A DNA stretch of 19,188 bases from contig FR881481.1 of NCBI GenBank assembly GCA_000434835.1, positions 1-19,188 on the forward strand, in the 5' to 3' direction. The notes below the pieces were generated by a model. It was not told where the DNA came from and searched no databases. It saw only the letters and a program-made list of their open reading frames with translations. This stretch comes from Clostridium sp. CAG:594 (GTDB taxonomy: Bacteria > Bacillota_I > Bacilli_A > RF39 > UBA660). Both the position numbers and the translations under genes were made by a program. Positions 1 to 6,714 of the stretch are shown piece after piece (positions within the stretch are counted from its first letter, which is position 1; each line of letters starts with the position of its first letter).

Positions 1-1
1 A

Positions 2-727
2 GATAAATACTATAAAAAATTTAAAATAAAAGATAATAATAATTTAATAATAGGTAAAAACGTTAAGATAACACTTGTTTTGATGAATAGTTCAAATACT
101 TATGTAGTAGTTAAAGATACAGTTAAAAGATGTTTTATACTTCCTTTCATGGGCCTATTTAACGTATATAATTTCTTGTATGCATTTTATGCGATAAAAT
201 ACTTAGGATATAATTTAAATCCTTTAAAAGATAAATATTACCTTTTAAAAGAGCCACCTGGTAGGATGGAGAAAGTAAAGTATAAATCGAATAATATTTT
301 TATTGATTATGCCCATACTCCTGATGCGGTTTTAAATGTATTAAAAACTGTAAGTAAAGTAAAAAATAACGGAATCATAACTATAATAGGATGCGGAGGA
401 GAAAGAGACAAAGAAAAAAGACCAATGATGGCAAAGGCTGCTTGTAAATACTCATCGCTTGTAATATTTACAAATGATAATCCAAGATGGGAAGATGAAA
501 AAGAAATTATGAAAGATATATTAAAGGGGGCATCTAAAAATTATGAGGTTATATATGATAGGTATGATGCAATAAGAAAAGGTGTTAGAATGTTAAAGGA
601 TAACATGATATTAATGATTTTAGGAAAAGGTCATGAAGATTATCAAATAATAAAGGGTGAAAAACTTTATTTTAGTGATAAAGATGTAGCTTATAAAGTG
701 ATAAAAGAACTAGAAGAAACAAATTAA
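2..727 (+). CDS. murE: UDP-N-acetylmuramyl-tripeptide synthetase, MurE (partial, 5' end outside window)
   Basis: Cytoplasmic Mur ligase that adds the third amino acid of the peptidoglycan stem peptide to UDP-MurNAc-L-Ala-D-Glu using ATP. The frame is open from base 2, so the start and the ATP-binding P-loop lie upstream. A possible TTG at 80 is internal, because conserved sequence continues before it. What is visible is the end of the central domain (GLFNVYN, substrate-positioning region), the PGRME motif, DYAHTPDAV at the start of the C-terminal domain, and GKGHEDYQ near the end. The third-amino-acid recognition motif reads DNPR, which in this family goes with meso-diaminopimelate; lysine-type enzymes carry a different residue there. 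It is the last gene of its transcription unit in view, 53 nt before thyA, which has its own promoter. Family certain; substrate is an inference from the motif. Confidence 0.93.
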   Translation, partial: DKYYKKFKIKDNNNLIIGKNVKITLVLMNSSNTYVVVKDTVKRCFILPFMGLFNVYNFLYAFYAIKYLGYNLNPLKDKYYLLKEPPGRMEKVKYKSNNIFIDYAHTPDAVLNVLKTVSKVKNNGIITIIGCGGERDKEKRPMMAKAACKYSSLVIFTNDNPRWEDEKEIMKDILKGASKNYEVIYDRYDAIRKGVRMLKDNMILMILGKGHEDYQIIKGEKLYFSDKDVAYKVIKELEETN

Positions 728-730
728 ATT

Positions 731-739
731 TGATATAAT
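731..739 (+). promoter_or_regulatory. Extended -10 promoter for thyA-folA
   Basis: TGATATAAT is a perfect extended -10 (TG at 731-732, TATAAT at 734-739). No good -35 lies 17 nt upstream. It falls in the murE-thyA gap, about 40 nt before the thyA start, so thyA-folA can be transcribed separately from murE. Confidence 0.6.
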
Positions 740-780
740 GAGTTTAGAATATTATGGGGCTTTAAGTATATGGAGGTTTT

Positions 781-1683
781 ATGTCAAGTTGGGATAAAAA
801 ATATTTAAATTTATGCAGAAAAATATTAAAGGAAGGAACAGAGGTGCAAAATAGAACAGGTATAAATTCTATAAAAGTACCATCACATCATTTTCACTTT
901 GATTTAGAAGAAGAGTTTCCTATTCTTACTACCAAACAGTTATTTTTAAGACAAGCGGTTCTTGAAATGCTTTGGATATATCAAGCTAAAAGTAATGATG
1001 TAAGGTGGCTTAAAGAACGTGATGTTCATATATGGGATGAATGGGAAATAGGTGAAGATGGTATTTGGAAGGCTACTCAAAATGTTTTAGGCAAAGATGG
1101 AAAATTAGAGAAAAAAGAAATAGAAAAAGACTTTGGAAAACAGTGGGCTCATACAATAGGTACTGCATATGGATACATCGTAAATAAATTTGGGCTAACG
1201 GATGAACTTATTGATAAGATAAAAAACAATCCAGAAGATAGACGTATGGTTATGAGTCTATGGCAAAATGATTATTTAGATACCGCGGTTTTACCATCTT
1301 GTGTATGGTCTAGTGAGTGGGATGTAACAGATGGAAAGTTAAATGCTTGGGTTCATCAAAGAAGTTGTGACGTACCACTTGGGCTTCCATTTAACGTAAC
1401 ACAGTATGCTGTGCTTTTGAATATGCTAGCTAAAACGTGTAATTTAAAACCAGGTACGTTAGATTGGAGTATAAAGGATGCTCATATTTATGTTAATCAA
1501 ATTGATGGTATTAAAGAACAAATAAGAAGGATGGATGAACTTGGAGATTATAATGCGCCAGAGTTATGGCTTAATCCAGATGTTAAAAATTTTTATGATT
1601 ATGATAATTCAAGAGATTGTAAAGATGTTAAGGTATTAAATTATAAACATCATGGAAAAATTAAATTTCCAATTTCTAAATAG
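781..1683 (+). CDS. thyA: Thymidylate synthase
   Basis: Converts dUMP to dTMP with methylene-tetrahydrofolate as methyl donor and reductant, releasing dihydrofolate. It is a 300-residue ThyA-type enzyme. RTG at 25-27 and the Arg pair at 154-155 bind phosphate; Cys174 (LPSC) is the nucleophile; QRSCD at 193-197 and LPFN at 202-205 contact dUMP; DAHIY at 233-237 ends the active site. The residue after the nucleophile is Val rather than the His of E. coli-type PCH, as in some other bacterial ThyA enzymes. An insert of about 30 residues (near 90-125) lies in the small domain, as in lactobacillal enzymes. GGAGG at 772-776 precedes the ATG. It is followed directly by folA, the enzyme that recycles its dihydrofolate product. 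Confidence 0.97.
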   Translation: MSSWDKKYLNLCRKILKEGTEVQNRTGINSIKVPSHHFHFDLEEEFPILTTKQLFLRQAVLEMLWIYQAKSNDVRWLKERDVHIWDEWEIGEDGIWKATQNVLGKDGKLEKKEIEKDFGKQWAHTIGTAYGYIVNKFGLTDELIDKIKNNPEDRRMVMSLWQNDYLDTAVLPSCVWSSEWDVTDGKLNAWVHQRSCDVPLGLPFNVTQYAVLLNMLAKTCNLKPGTLDWSIKDAHIYVNQIDGIKEQIRRMDELGDYNAPELWLNPDVKNFYDYDNSRDCKDVKVLNYKHHGKIKFPISK

Positions 1684-1692
1684 GTGAAAATT

Positions 1693-2178
1693 ATGGGAAG
1701 ATTAATATTAATTGCGGCGGTAGGAAAAAATGGAGAATTAGGAAAGAATAATGATCTTATTTGGCATATAAAAGAAGATATGAAATTTTTTAAAGAAAAA
1801 ACCATTAATCACCATGTATTAATGGGTAAAAATACGTTTTTATCACTTCCTTCTATGTTAAAGGATAGAACACATATTGTTTTAACAACGAATAAAGATG
1901 TAACTTATGAAAATGTAATAGTACTTCATTCGTTAAATGAAACTTTAAAGTACATAAGTTCTATAGATGATGATGTTTACGTAATTGGTGGATCTAAAAT
2001 ATATGAAGAGTTTATAGATTACTGTGATATGATGTATTTAACTGAAATTAACGATGAGTGTTTAGACGCGGATTGTTATTTTCCAAGTTTTAGAGACGCG
2101 GATTGGCAGAAAAAAGTGTTAGAGGAACATTTGGAAAATGAACCACCATATAAACATATCATGTATAAAAAAATGTAA
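1693..2178 (+). CDS. folA: Dihydrofolate reductase
   Basis: NADPH-dependent reduction of dihydrofolate to tetrahydrofolate, completing the cycle begun by ThyA. The protein has 161 residues, the usual length. The N-terminal strand LILIAAVGKNGELG, Trp24 and the catalytic acid Asp29 (aligned to E. coli Trp22 and Asp27), MGKNTF at 44-49 and the NADPH-binding GGSKIYEE at 99-106 are all present. I place the start at ATG 1693 rather than at GTG 1684, which abuts the thyA stop, because AGGTGA at 1682-1687 is a good ribosome binding site 5 nt before this ATG and the family N-terminus begins here. The binding site overlaps the thyA stop codon, which suggests coupled translation. Confidence 0.95.
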   Translation: MGRLILIAAVGKNGELGKNNDLIWHIKEDMKFFKEKTINHHVLMGKNTFLSLPSMLKDRTHIVLTTNKDVTYENVIVLHSLNETLKYISSIDDDVYVIGGSKIYEEFIDYCDMMYLTEINDECLDADCYFPSFRDADWQKKVLEEHLENEPPYKHIMYKKM

Positions 2179-2210
2179 TACCTAAGATAAAAATATTTTA
2201 GTTATGTAGA

Positions 2211-2240
2211 AAAAAAGAAAGATCGATATCGGTCTTTTAA
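2211..2240. terminator. Bidirectional intrinsic terminator between convergent genes
   Basis: Stem 2218-2224 (AAAGATC) pairs with 2231-2237 (GGTCTTT) around a GATATC loop. The A-run on the left gives a good U-tract for minus-strand RNA of the AAA ATPase gene; TTTTAATAAT on the right serves folA less well. The stem includes the last base of the ATPase stop codon. Confidence 0.75.
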
Positions 2241-3259
2241 TAATCATTTAAATCAACGTTTTCTTTTTCTAAGAAGTCTTTAAACTGTTCTTTAAATGCT
2301 ACTATCTCTTTTTTAACAACGTCAGAATAAACACTTTGACAGTTAGCAATTGCTTTATAAAAATGCTTAAATGTAACAAACTCACTATTATCAAATTTTG
2401 CATAACTAAATGCTTTAGATAAAAGGGCTAGTGCGTTATCAGGATATCTTGAACCTAGTTCGTAAACTCTCTTGTATTCACTTGTCATGTTAACTATGAA
2501 TTTCATGATGTTTTCTATAACAAATTTAGAGTAGGCTAATTTTACTCCGGTTTTCTTTTCTATTCTAGGATATGAACCCATTAAGATTTTAACGGTTGTT
2601 TCTGCATCTGGTTCTGCAACATCGATTTTTTCAAAACGTCTTAAAAAGGCCTTGTCTCTTATTAAATACTGATTATATTCATCAAGTGTTGTTGCACCAA
2701 CTACTTTTATATCACCACGAGAAAGAGCGGGTTTCATAGCATTAACAAAATCAATACCACTGTTTCTAGATTCGATAACAAGAGTGTGTATTTCATCTAT
2801 GAAAAGAATTGTGTTAGATGCTTTTTCAACTTCCTTTAATAAAACATTAATTCTAAGTTCTTCTGTTCCATCATCTGTTATGTATTTACCTAAAAGCTGA
2901 GAAGTATTAACCTTTATTATGTCGTATCCCTTAATTGCGTTTGGAACGGTATTATTTTGAATTTTATATGCTATACCTTCTACAATGGCTGTTTTACCAA
3001 TACCTGCTTTACCAACTAAAATAGCAGATTTATCAGGAGTCAAAAGGGTAAGAATTGTTTTTTCTATTTCATCATCTCTTGCAATAGCAGGATTTGTAAC
3101 ATATAACTTTGTTGTTAAATTCTCACCATATTTTTCTAAAATGCTTTCTTTTTTTGCTGGTTCATCCTTAATTTCAGTTTTCTTTTTGATGTCATTTTCA
3201 TTTTTATCATCATCAAAAGATAAAGTTTCATCTTCTACTATGTCAAATAAATCATCCAT
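2237..3259 (-). CDS. Stand-alone AAA+ ATPase related to ClpA/ClpB domain 1
   Basis: A 340-residue protein with one AAA+ module. A charged, acidic N-terminal tail (1-45) is followed by Walker A GKAGIGKT at 83-90, Walker B ILFIDE at 151-156, sensor 1 GATT at 188-191, arginine-finger region FLRRF at 205-209, and a lid with the ClpA/B-like sensor-2 stretch RYPDNALALL at 271-280. It lacks the Clp N-domain repeats, the second ATPase domain, a ClpP-binding loop and the coiled-coil middle domain, so it is not ClpA, ClpB or ClpC. The start is ATG 3259, with AAAGGTGGG about 8 nt upstream; 23 codons before it form an in-frame extension that reaches back to the promoter. It is the only intact minus-strand gene in the window. 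Probably a protein-remodelling ATPase; its substrate and partner are unknown. Confidence 0.8.
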   Translation of the reverse strand: MDDLFDIVEDETLSFDDDKNENDIKKKTEIKDEPAKKESILEKYGENLTTKLYVTNPAIARDDEIEKTILTLLTPDKSAILVGKAGIGKTAIVEGIAYKIQNNTVPNAIKGYDIIKVNTSQLLGKYITDDGTEELRINVLLKEVEKASNTILFIDEIHTLVIESRNSGIDFVNAMKPALSRGDIKVVGATTLDEYNQYLIRDKAFLRRFEKIDVAEPDAETTVKILMGSYPRIEKKTGVKLAYSKFVIENIMKFIVNMTSEYKRVYELGSRYPDNALALLSKAFSYAKFDNSEFVTFKHFYKAIANCQSVYSDVVKKEIVAFKEQFKDFLEKENVDLNDY

Positions 3260-3295
3260 AAAATATCCCACCTTTAGTTTTATAAGTTCTTTTAT

Positions 3296-3304
3296 ATTAT
3301 ACCA
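3296..3304 (-). promoter_or_regulatory. Extended -10 promoter for the AAA ATPase gene
   Basis: Read on the minus strand: TGGTATAAT, a perfect extended -10, about 37 nt before the chosen start at 3259. Its position rules out use of the further-upstream in-frame ATG at 3328. Confidence 0.6.
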
Positions 3305-3331
3305 AAAAAACATGATATTTACTAACATTTG

Positions 3332-3360
3332 TTTACTTAATTTACATTCTTTGTTATAGT
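3332..3360 (+). promoter_or_regulatory. Promoter for the ndk-rsmE operon
   Basis: TTTACT at 3332-3337, 17-nt spacer, TATAGT at 3355-3360 preceded by TG at 3352-3353 (extended -10). It is divergent from the ATPase promoter, with about 50 nt between the two -10 boxes. Confidence 0.6.
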
Positions 3361-3387
3361 ATTAATTGCTATAGGGAGGTTTTATTT

Positions 3388-3993
3388 ATGAAAAAAGAAG
3401 AAAATAATAATTTTTTTACGTTTGGTATGATTAAGCCAGACGGAGTAGAACACAGAGAAGAAATAATTAAAATGATTTATGCTAAAGGGTTAAAAGTATA
3501 TTATGCAAAGGCATGTTATCTAACTGATAATTTAATAGAAGAAAATTATTCGCATTGTATAGGTCGTGATTTTTATCCTGAAATGAAAGAAAATTTAAAA
3601 AGCGGACCTGTAATACTTATGCTAATTTATGATAGAGAAGGTAATGCTTGTAAGAAGTATAGAGAAGTACTTGGTGCAACAAAGTCTTGGGAGGCAGATA
3701 AAGACACGATAAGAGGAATGTTTGGAAATAAAAAGGTAGCCTGTAAAAACGCTGCTCACGGCTCAGGTAATCCAAAGGAAGCAGATGAAGAAATTCTAAG
3801 ATTCTTTAAAGATGATATGGTAGAAATCATAAAAAGTGTTGATAGTGAAAAGAAAAAAGAGTATGAGCAAAGTATGCTAGGAAGAAAGCTTAGCACTAAT
3901 AAATGTGTTTATACAGACTCTTACTTTGAACGTGAAAAAATAGAGGAAATAGAAAAAGAATATAAAAGTTTTACATATAAAAAGGAGATATAA
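3388..3993 (+). CDS. ndk: Nucleoside diphosphate kinase family protein, with C-terminal extension
   Basis: Transfers the gamma phosphate of ATP to (d)NDPs through a phospho-histidine. Lys16 (MIKPDG), Arg92 in the REVLGAT segment, Arg109 in TIRG and catalytic His124 in NAAHGSG at 121-127 match the family. The usual HGSDS reads HGSGN here, so the Asp is missing, but the His and Ser remain. The normal fold ends near residue 148; about 50 charged, probably helical residues follow (150-201), so the protein is 201 residues against the usual 135-155. AGGGAGG at 3372-3378 precedes the ATG. The stop overlaps the rsmE start by one base (TAATG). The family is clear. The divergence and extension leave room for a specialised role. 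Confidence 0.85.
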   Translation: MKKEENNNFFTFGMIKPDGVEHREEIIKMIYAKGLKVYYAKACYLTDNLIEENYSHCIGRDFYPEMKENLKSGPVILMLIYDREGNACKKYREVLGATKSWEADKDTIRGMFGNKKVACKNAAHGSGNPKEADEEILRFFKDDMVEIIKSVDSEKKKEYEQSMLGRKLSTNKCVYTDSYFEREKIEEIEKEYKSFTYKKEI

Positions 3994-4697
3994 TGCAACA
4001 GTATTTTGCTAAAAACAAAAACCTAGATTTAGAAGATGGTGATTATCATCATATAAAAAACGTTATGAAAATGAAACGTGGTGACTTAATAAAAGTTGTG
4101 TATGATAATGTTATATATACATGTAAACTTAATAATGTTTCTAATAAAAGTACTTTTGATATTATAAATAAAGAGGAAAAAACGGATAAAAAACTTAGTG
4201 TTTCGGTTGCTTTTTCATTAATAAAAGAGCAAAAGTTAAATTATTTGCTTCAAAAAACAACAGAACTTGGAGTAAATAAGTTAATTCCAATTGAAACTAA
4301 AAGAAGTGTAGTTAAAATAGAAGGTAATAAAGAAAAGACCAAAATAGATAGATGGAAAAAGATTTGTAAAGAAGCATCCGAGCAGTCTTTTAGAGCTGAT
4401 ATTCCAGAAATAAGTAGCATTTTAACTTTGAAAAACTTAGTAAATTTGGATTATGATTTAAAACTTGTATGTTCACTAAATAAAAATACAAAAAATATAA
4501 AAAAAATACTAGAAAAAAATAATAAGTGTGTTAAAATATTATTAGTCGTTGGTCCTGAAGGTGGTTTTGACCCTTTAGAGGAAGAATATTTATTAGAAAA
4601 TGGATTTAAAAGTGTATCATTAGGTGAAAATGTTCTAAGAGCTGAAACAGCACCTGTTGTAGCACTTTCTATGATAAATTATGAATTTATGAGGTGA
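3993..4697 (+). CDS. rsmE: 16S rRNA (uracil-1498-N3)-methyltransferase RsmE
   Basis: SAM-dependent SPOUT methyltransferase that modifies U1498 in the decoding region of 16S rRNA. At 234 residues it is of normal length. An N-terminal PUA-like domain (HHIKNVMKMKRGD, 19-31) is followed by KTTELGV at 88-94, the R..KICKEASEQSFR segment at 120-134, and the SPOUT knot motifs GPEGGF at 187-192 and LGENVLRAETA at 210-220, which bind SAM. GGAG at 3984-3987 precedes the ATG, which overlaps the ndk stop by one base. The gene ends in TGA, supporting the standard genetic code. Usual neighbours such as prmA or dnaJ are absent; here it sits between ndk and a membrane-protein gene. Confidence 0.95.
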   Translation: MQQYFAKNKNLDLEDGDYHHIKNVMKMKRGDLIKVVYDNVIYTCKLNNVSNKSTFDIINKEEKTDKKLSVSVAFSLIKEQKLNYLLQKTTELGVNKLIPIETKRSVVKIEGNKEKTKIDRWKKICKEASEQSFRADIPEISSILTLKNLVNLDYDLKLVCSLNKNTKNIKKILEKNNKCVKILLVVGPEGGFDPLEEEYLLENGFKSVSLGENVLRAETAPVVALSMINYEFMR

Positions 4698-4702
4698 GTA
4701 GT

Positions 4703-5308
4703 ATGAAAAATTTATTTGCAGCTGCGTCTTATTCTTTTAACAATTTTTATAATAATTTAAATACGCAAGGGCAAATGATTTTTTCTATTATTATGCTTTT
4801 AATAATAGTCTTATGTGCTATCTTACTTGTAACCTATATAGTTCAAAGTGTGCAAGCTAAAAAGAAACTAAAACAAATTAAAGAAGAAAATAAAATAAGA
4901 AATATAAAAAAAGAAGAAATTACCGCTTTAAAAGAAGATAAAGAACCATTATATACAAATGAGAAAACCGAAATAGAAGATATTGCAAGCGCGATAAATG
5001 ATGCTTTAAAAGAAGAGCCTATTACTCTTACTAATTTTGAAGAAGATCAAGAAAAAACTGCTATTATATCAATAGATGAACTAATGAAGAAAGCTAAGGA
5101 TTTAGAATTAATTAGCGAAGAAGATGAAGATACCGGAGTTAATTTTCTTGAAAAATATAATTTAGAGCCGGCAGAAGTAGACATTTCATCTAACGTTAAA
5201 AGTAGTACAGAAGAAAAGCAAGTTAAGGCTTTTAAAGTATCACAAGTGATATCCCCAATATATGGTGTTAAAAAAGAAGTAATTAATGATAATGATAGAA
5301 AAGCTTAA
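4703..5308 (+). CDS. Single-pass membrane protein with acidic cytoplasmic tail, unknown function
   Basis: A 201-residue protein that I do not recognise. One strongly hydrophobic helix (about 26-49) is followed by a basic segment (KKKLKQIK, 53-60), so by the positive-inside rule the long tail is cytoplasmic. The tail (60-201) is rich in Glu, Asp and Lys and has no globular motif I can name. The start at ATG 4703 is chosen because GAGGTGAG at 4691-4698 is an appropriate binding site and overlaps the rsmE stop; a GTG at 4694 would lie inside that site. It is the last gene of the ndk-rsmE operon and is ended by the terminator at 5299. Confidence 0.75.
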   Translation: MKNLFAAASYSFNNFYNNLNTQGQMIFSIIMLLIIVLCAILLVTYIVQSVQAKKKLKQIKEENKIRNIKKEEITALKEDKEPLYTNEKTEIEDIASAINDALKEEPITLTNFEEDQEKTAIISIDELMKKAKDLELISEEDEDTGVNFLEKYNLEPAEVDISSNVKSSTEEKQVKAFKVSQVISPIYGVKKEVINDNDRKA

Positions 5309-5327
5309 AATTAAGCTTTTTATTTTT
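5299..5327 (+). terminator. Intrinsic terminator of the ndk operon
   Basis: AAAAGCTTAA (5299-5308) pairs with TTAAGCTTTT (5311-5320), with the innermost pairs opening to form the loop, followed by TATTTTT. The left arm contains the last codons and stop of the upstream gene. Confidence 0.75.
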
Positions 5328-5343
5328 GAAGGTAGGTGTATTT

Positions 5344-6633
5344 ATGAAAGTTGCAGTATATACTTTGGGATGTAAGGTTAATACATATGAAAGTGAATAC
5401 GTTATAAAAGAGTTTTTAAAAAGAGGATATGAATTAACTGATTTTTCTGATCCTAATGTGGACGTTTATTTAATAAATACTTGTACGGTTACTAATACTA
5501 GTGATCAAAAATCAAGAAAGATGATAAGACAGGCAAGAGCAAAAAATAAAGATGCTATAGTAGTTGCAATGGGATGCTTTACCCAAATAAGAAACAATGA
5601 TAACCAAATTATGGATTTTGTTGATGTAGTAATTGGTAATAAAGATAAAAGTAAAGTTGTTGATTTAACAGAAGATTATATTAAAAATAAACAAAAAATA
5701 GCTAAAATAGAGGATATTAATGAAGCAGATTTTGATGATATGGAAATCAGCTATTTTAATACCAGAACAAGAGCTTTGGTAAAGATAGAAGATGGTTGTG
5801 AAAATTTTTGTTCATATTGCATCATTCCTTATGTAAGAGGACGAGTTAGAAGCAAAAAACCTGAAAAAGTAATAGAAGAAGCTAAAAGATTAGTTAATAA
5901 TGGATATAAAGAAATAGTTCTAACTGGAATTCATACTGGACACTATGGAGCAGATTTAAAAGATTATGACTTTAGTGATTTACTACTTGAACTAGAAAAG
6001 ATAGATGGCCTTGATAGAATTAGAATATCATCTATAGAGATAACAGAATTAAACGATAAGTTCTTAAGTGTTTTAAGAAAATCTAAAAAAATAGTTAATC
6101 ATATCCATATACCACTTCAAGCTGGAAGCGATCATATTCTAAAACTTATGAACCGTAAATATGATAAGAAATACTACTTAGATAAGATAAATAAAATAAG
6201 AGAAATAAGACCGGATATGGCATTTACAACCGATGTAATAGTAGGATTTCCTTTAGAAAGTGATCGTGACTTTAATGAGACTATAGCTTTCGTAAAAGAA
6301 GTTTCTTTTGCAGGAGGACATGTTTTTCCTTATTCAAGAAGAAATGGAACACCTGCTGCTAAAATGACAGGCCAAATAACAAAGGAAGAAAAGCATAAAA
6401 GATGTAAAGAATTAATAAGCGTATTTGATAGTTTAGAAGAGGTATACTATAAAAAACATATTGGATGCACTTTAACCATAATTGCAGAAACCTATGAAGA
6501 TGGTTTTTTAACAGGTCATTCTGATAACTATTTAAAAGTTAGATTTAGTGGATGTGAGGAATTATTAGGAAAAGAAATTAAAGTTAAGATAAATAAATAT
6601 GAGAATAAAATGCTATTTGGTAGCATGATTTAA
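5344..6633 (+). CDS. mtaB: tRNA (N6-threonylcarbamoyladenosine(37)-C2)-methylthiotransferase MtaB
   Basis: Radical-SAM enzyme that adds a methylthio group to t6A37 of tRNAs reading ANN codons, giving ms2t6A. The protein has 429 residues. The N-terminal UPF0004 domain supplies Cys10, Cys47 and Cys78 for the auxiliary [4Fe-4S] cluster; YTLGCKVN at 6-13 is the MtaB-type signature (MiaB differs). The radical-SAM motif CENFCSYC gives Cys152, Cys156 and Cys159. Later come HIPLQAGSD and a C-terminal TRAM-like RNA-binding domain from about residue 370. The start is ATG 5344 after AAGGTAGG; a TTG at 5326 lies within the preceding terminator. There is no room for a promoter between that terminator and the gene, so expression may depend on read-through. 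Confidence 0.95.
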   Translation: MKVAVYTLGCKVNTYESEYVIKEFLKRGYELTDFSDPNVDVYLINTCTVTNTSDQKSRKMIRQARAKNKDAIVVAMGCFTQIRNNDNQIMDFVDVVIGNKDKSKVVDLTEDYIKNKQKIAKIEDINEADFDDMEISYFNTRTRALVKIEDGCENFCSYCIIPYVRGRVRSKKPEKVIEEAKRLVNNGYKEIVLTGIHTGHYGADLKDYDFSDLLLELEKIDGLDRIRISSIEITELNDKFLSVLRKSKKIVNHIHIPLQAGSDHILKLMNRKYDKKYYLDKINKIREIRPDMAFTTDVIVGFPLESDRDFNETIAFVKEVSFAGGHVFPYSRRNGTPAAKMTGQITKEEKHKRCKELISVFDSLEEVYYKKHIGCTLTIIAETYEDGFLTGHSDNYLKVRFSGCEELLGKEIKVKINKYENKMLFGSMI

Positions 6634-6637
6634 ATTG

Positions 6638-6662
6638 AAGCAAGCTAGAGCTTGCTTTTTTT
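6638..6662 (+). terminator. Intrinsic terminator after mtaB
   Basis: Perfect 8-bp stem AAGCAAGC (6638-6645) / GCTTGCTT (6650-6657) with loop TAGA and a run of seven T at 6656-6662. Confidence 0.88.
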
Positions 6663-6677
6663 GATTGTTTTTGCTAT

Positions 6678-6683
6678 TATAAT
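6678..6683 (+). promoter_or_regulatory. Possible -10 box for the gene at 6715
   Basis: TATAAT at 6678-6683, 31 nt before the chosen start and just after the mtaB terminator. Neither a TG extension nor a well-spaced -35 is visible, so the call is tentative. Confidence 0.4.
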
Positions 6684-6714
6684 CCGTAATTTGAAGTTTA
6701 AAAAGGTGATGAAA

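Noticed and set aside
80..727. Separate short gene starting at TTG 80
   Set aside because: The frame is open to base 2 and encodes conserved MurE sequence on both sides of the TTG, so this is an internal codon.
2985..3359. 124-codon frame on the + strand opposite the AAA ATPase
   Set aside because: It is antisense to the Walker A region of a clear gene, has no ribosome binding site, and its hydrophobic product is a typical shadow of AT-rich coding DNA.
4695..4760. TGA read as tryptophan (Mollicutes code)
   Set aside because: Reading through the rsmE TGA would add residues beyond the family's end, and the next gene's binding site overlaps it. Trp is TGG in all conserved positions checked.
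6652..6714. N-terminal extension of the Cys-His-Asp protein from TTG 6652
   Set aside because: It begins inside the mtaB terminator and crosses the -10 box; the AGGTG site points to ATG 6715.
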